DNA from: a virus
DNA length: 51,303 nt
Reading direction: 5' to 3' (one strand)
IMG/VR virus record: IMGVR_UViG_3300005288_000004
Coordinates: 1-51,303 of that record
In this document: piece after piece, positions 48,415-51,303 of the stretch
Position numbering within the stretch: the stretch's first letter is position 1
Layout: each line of letters begins with the position of its first letter
Notes under the pieces: model-generated
What the model saw: only the letters and a program-made list of their open reading frames with translations
Database searches by the model: none
What the model was told of the DNA's origin: nothing
Program-made: the position numbers and the translations under genes

Positions 48415-49395
48415 TCATGCCGGGATGACCATGACGCGGAACGCCCGGTTATATGCGGTGAGCCCGAACGATTCAGTCCCGGAGAGCCTGCGAAGATTCA
48501 GGTCAACGGTTGAGCCGCCCGTGATCGGGTTGATCGTAAAGCCGGTGATGTCGTACCACGGCGCGACGGTGTTTCCGAGTGAAGCGACCGCAACATAGCT
48601 AGGCTGCCCGGCAATGGACACGTCAGCATCCCACCGGGTATTGACCTTGCCGCCTTCAAAACGAGCGAGGACTTGCACGTGGTAACGGAATCCGGGATCC
48701 GGGATGGTGATTGACGCCAGCTTGATGTTGTTGCCGTCAGGTGAAGTGGAGATCGGCAGTGCGCCGCTCTGCCAGTCCGTCGCTGCGTAAGTCTTTGCTG
48801 CGGGGGCGATGTCCAGTGCCCACGCAACGAGGTCATTGGGGCCGAGCCACAGCGTCCAGTTGGTGTTAGTGGCGCTGATCGTTATCCGCGTGCCGATCCG
48901 GGTCAGGTACGAGCGGACGAGGTCCTCCTTGGCGAAGTACCCGCCCGCGGTCGCCCACACGCGAAGGTCGATGATCTGCTCCGGTGCGCTCAGCCCGCCT
49001 GTCCACTTCACAAGAGCGAGCGGCTGGTCATCTTCAACGCCCGGGCCAACCTTGCGCGCTGCCGGGATCTCGGCCGTCGCACCGGCCGTGATGGCCACGA
49101 GCGTGGACGGGCCGCCGAGTGCGGGCTGCCAGTTGCGGCGCACGACGATCAGGTCCCAGCGGGTCCCGGAAGCGAGCGTGTCACAGTTGACGATCTGATC
49201 AATGGCGGCCTCATCGGTGACGCCGTGGCCGTGTGCCCGGCCAGCCTTCACCAGCACAGCGTAAGGGATGGTGGGGTGCGCGGTGACCTTGAAGTCGTCC
49301 ACACCGTACACGCCATACTCCGGGCCGCCGGCAAGGTTCTTCGCCCGGTCCGTTTCGGTCACAACACCGTCGTAAAAGACGCTGGTCAAAGCCAT
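48415..49395 (-). CDS. minor tail protein
   Basis: The protein is 326 aa, starting MALTSVFYDGVVTETDRAK, with strand-rich sequence throughout. The opening resembles actinophage baseplate/tail-tip proteins (GGPEYGVYGVDDFKVTA), with the second half like a beta-sandwich (ITGFTINPITGGSTVDL). It overlaps the Gp37-like gene by one base. It probably sits at the tail tip and may help attach the tailspike. Confidence 0.82.
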   Translation of the reverse strand: MALTSVFYDGVVTETDRAKNLAGGPEYGVYGVDDFKVTAHPTIPYAVLVKAGRAHGHGVTDEAAIDQIVNCDTLASGTRWDLIVVRRNWQPALGGPSTLVAITAGATAEIPAARKVGPGVEDDQPLALVKWTGGLSAPEQIIDLRVWATAGGYFAKEDLVRSYLTRIGTRITISATNTNWTLWLGPNDLVAWALDIAPAAKTYAATDWQSGALPISTSPDGNNIKLASITIPDPGFRYHVQVLARFEGGKVNTRWDADVSIAGQPSYVAVASLGNTVAPWYDITGFTINPITGGSTVDLNLRRLSGTESFGLTAYNRAFRVMVIPA

Positions 49396-50501
49396 TAGCG
49401 GGCCTTCCTATCTGCGTTGTCGCGCTGCAAAGCGCGGATTCTTTTCGCCAGCACGATGTCCGTGTCGTCAGTGCGTTCGCCGAGCACCGGAGTGGCGACG
49501 TCGCCGCCCTTGTCCCACGACAGGCGCGCCTCGCGCAGGACGTCAGTGAATGCTTGGCCGCGGACCTTGGCCGTCACCCGGTCGCCCACGTGAAGCCCGT
49601 CGCCGCCATAGCGGAAGTGCTTTGTCTCGGACAGCTCGAGAGACAAACCGGCCATCGGGGCGCCCTCAGCCAGGACCTCGGCGGCGCGGTCGGCGTAGAC
49701 ATCGCCGGATCCGGAATCGCGGGCATCCTGCAGTACTTCGATGACGTCGTTCCACTCGGTCTCGCGTGCCGTATCAGGAAAGCCGCGGAACTCGCGCGCC
49801 ACGCCCTCGCCCTGGCCGCCGACGACGACGCGGGTAGCGTTCGGTGCTGCCAGTGAGTAGGTGCCGCCGATGACTGTCCCGTTCTCCGGGGCCAGCTCGT
49901 GCACGTAGTCGCGGGGCTCGTAGCAGTCCAGCAGCAGGCCTGCGCCTTCCTGCCGGACCGTAACGCCGATGCCTGCTTGGTCAACCGCCGGGAACAGGCG
50001 ATCATAGGCCGGGTGGAATCTGAAGGTGTACTTACCGGAAGCGCCGCGCCCGAGGTCGGTGGCCACGGTCAGCGGGAATCCGAGCCGTGCAGCGTTCTCA
50101 GCCATCACCGTTTTCACGACGGTCTCTGCCGGGCCGGTGATGGACCGATACTCCACGTCCTGGCCCGTCAAGGCTGCTGCTGGCTTCGGCCACGCCAGCC
50201 AGTTGTGGATGATCCTAAAATCGTCCTCGACCGTGAAGGTCAGCGTGGAAGCTGAAGTGAACTGGCCACCAGCCAGGCGCACCGGCCCGGACATCTCGTA
50301 CTCGCCGTGCCGGTAAATCATGACCCTGGCGCCCGGCTCCATGAGATCCGACGCCCGCAGGTGATCCGAATCGATCGTGAACGTCGCAGTGGACTTCATG
50401 TTGTGGCGGATGACCGGCTTCAAATCGAGCGGCCGGCCAATCCATCCGGCAAAGCCCCAACCCCGGTAGACGAGGATTTCGTACGGGATCTCGGAAGCCA
50501 T
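49395..50501 (-). CDS. Gp37-like tail protein (tail-associated hub)
   Basis: The protein is 368 aa. It matches the ReqiPepy6 Gp37-like layout: PYEILVYRGWGFAGWIGR, LTFTVEDDFRIIHNWLAWP, then HVGDRVTAKVRGQAF. The ATG at 50501 overlaps the upstream stop (TAATG) and has GGAGGG 8 nt before it. It forms the ring below the distal tail protein that holds the tip together. The order distal, Gp37-like, minor tail is the standard one. Confidence 0.9.
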   Translation of the reverse strand: MASEIPYEILVYRGWGFAGWIGRPLDLKPVIRHNMKSTATFTIDSDHLRASDLMEPGARVMIYRHGEYEMSGPVRLAGGQFTSASTLTFTVEDDFRIIHNWLAWPKPAAALTGQDVEYRSITGPAETVVKTVMAENAARLGFPLTVATDLGRGASGKYTFRFHPAYDRLFPAVDQAGIGVTVRQEGAGLLLDCYEPRDYVHELAPENGTVIGGTYSLAAPNATRVVVGGQGEGVAREFRGFPDTARETEWNDVIEVLQDARDSGSGDVYADRAAEVLAEGAPMAGLSLELSETKHFRYGGDGLHVGDRVTAKVRGQAFTDVLREARLSWDKGGDVATPVLGERTDDTDIVLAKRIRALQRDNADRKAR

Positions 50502-51303
50502 TACCACGCCCTCCGGTACTTGTTCCGGACGGAGGCGATCACTGTCCCGAAGCCTGTCATCTGGATCGTCAGCGGCCGGTCCTGCCCGCGAGGGATGGCA
50601 ACGAACGCCGACGCAGGGTCAAGCTCCGTCGTGCGGTCCACGGGCGACAGGATCGACCGCGTGGCCGCATCCCACAGCCCATACCAGAGCACCTGCCCGT
50701 CGATCGGGTCAGTGTCCAGCTGCACCGCGTATCCGGCGGGGATGTCGAACGGCACGATGATGTCATTACCGCCGACCCCGAAGGAGACCGCCGTAGTCGG
50801 TCCGACCGCAGTCCACACCGCATAAGCCGGCACGTCGCCGTCGTTCGTGAACGTTGCCGAGCCGAGCGAGCCACCCGGAGACAGGTAGTGGATCGCGTCG
50901 TCAGGGTAGCCGTAGGTGACGCGGTCCTCTTCGGTGATGTAGTAGGGCCGCATGTCACCCTGGGCCCATGACTTCGTGACCGTCTCGCCGAGCCAGTACG
51001 GCTTATCAGCCAGAAGGTTGATGGCGTACTGAGCCCAGCCGCGCTGCACCGGGTCATGGTTCATCTCATCGTCAGACCCCTTGAGCCGCAGCCCGAGGGT
51101 CCGGCGGCCGCCGTTAGGGACGGCCGCCGTCCACGTTCCCTCCATGTCCGGATCCAAGCTCTGCCAGAACGCCCGATCGCGGGCCATGAACTCCGTAGAG
51201 CCGGTGTCCGAGTAGAGGTACAGCGGCCAGAACACGTCCCGGTCATTCGTGGACGTGCCACGGTGCCGCGACCCGGCCACCGCTGGCGAAGTGCTAGACA
51301 ACC
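50501..51303 (-). CDS. distal tail protein, C-terminal part (gene crosses the window ends)
   Basis: This continues the gene that starts at 305. Landmarks are DVFWPLYLYSDTGSTEF, GRRTLGLRLKGSDD, then ADKPYWLGETV and a C-terminal strand region. The segment 51174-51303 duplicates 1-130. An apparent TTG start at 51301 is not the true start. The whole protein of 325 aa joins tail tube to tail tip. Confidence 0.88.
   Translation of the reverse strand, partial: LSSTSPAVAGSRHRGTSTNDRDVFWPLYLYSDTGSTEFMARDRAFWQSLDPDMEGTWTAAVPNGGRRTLGLRLKGSDDEMNHDPVQRGWAQYAINLLADKPYWLGETVTKSWAQGDMRPYYITEEDRVTYGYPDDAIHYLSPGGSLGSATFTNDGDVPAYAVWTAVGPTTAVSFGVGGNDIIVPFDIPAGYAVQLDTDPIDGQVLWYGLWDAATRSILSPVDRTTELDPASAFVAIPRGQDRPLTIQMTGFGTVIASVRNKYRRAW
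51174..51303. repeat. 130-bp direct terminal repeat (right copy)
   Basis: This is an exact copy of bases 1-130. Removing one copy gives a 51,173-bp circle in which the interrupted tail gene is whole. Confidence 0.95.

Overview
The window is one complete genome of a temperate, long-tailed (siphovirus-type) actinobacteriophage, written as a circle that was cut open. The last 130 bases repeat the first 130 exactly, so the unit length is 51,173 bp, and one tail gene runs across the cut. The DNA is GC-rich, start codons include many GTG and TTG, and the gene families are typical of phages of Arthrobacter-like Micrococcaceae. That host is an inference from style and families, not a proof. The phage can integrate: it has a tyrosine integrase, an immunity region, and an attP that copies the 3' half of a host tRNA-Thr(CGU) gene together with that gene's terminator.

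Layout. Read leftward (minus strand) from about 14.7 kb, the virion genes come in the usual order: terminase small and large subunits, portal, MuF-like protein, scaffold, decoration protein, major capsid protein, head-tail connectors, tail terminator, major tail protein, the two frameshifted tail chaperones, and a tape measure with an M23 peptidase domain. Across the cut this continues at 51.2 kb with distal tail protein, Gp37-like tail protein, minor tail protein, lysis cassette (small membrane proteins, collagen-like protein, M23 endolysin, holin) and a pectin-lyase-like tailspike (43.6-46.1 kb). The early operon also reads leftward, from an operator-controlled promoter at 33.2 kb to about 16.3 kb. 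It holds many small overlapping genes, then YqaJ exonuclease, SbcC/RecF-like ATPase, SSB, NrdH redoxin, a sliding clamp, a cytosine methyltransferase, an HNH protein, a short replication-type protein and RusA. I see no phage polymerase, primase or helicase, so the host replisome is probably used. A gene-poor stretch at 14.66-16.27 kb separates early and late operons and probably holds the packaging site.

Between integrase (34.8-36.0 kb) and tailspike lies an accessory region: small DNA-binding proteins, a trypsin-like protease, an OafA-type membrane acyltransferase, a Tat-exported protein that is a clear paralog of the phage's own tailspike, an O-antigen polymerase/ligase-like membrane protein and a small secreted DUF732-like protein. 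Together these look like a lysogenic-conversion set that remodels the cell-surface glycan the tailspike recognises. It resembles serotype conversion known in Gram-negative phages, but with an added exported tailspike copy.

A second theme is regulatory. Nearly all genes likely to be expressed from the prophage (repressors and accessory genes at 15.2, 19.9, 33.2, 33.3, 34.0, 36.3, 36.4, 37.0, 38.2 and 43.3 kb) have a -10-like hexamer 6-8 nt before the start codon, as in leaderless mRNAs. The lytic genes mostly have Shine-Dalgarno sites or 4-base overlaps. The two divergent immunity promoters each carry the same operator core (CCCAAATGG) in the -35/-10 spacer.
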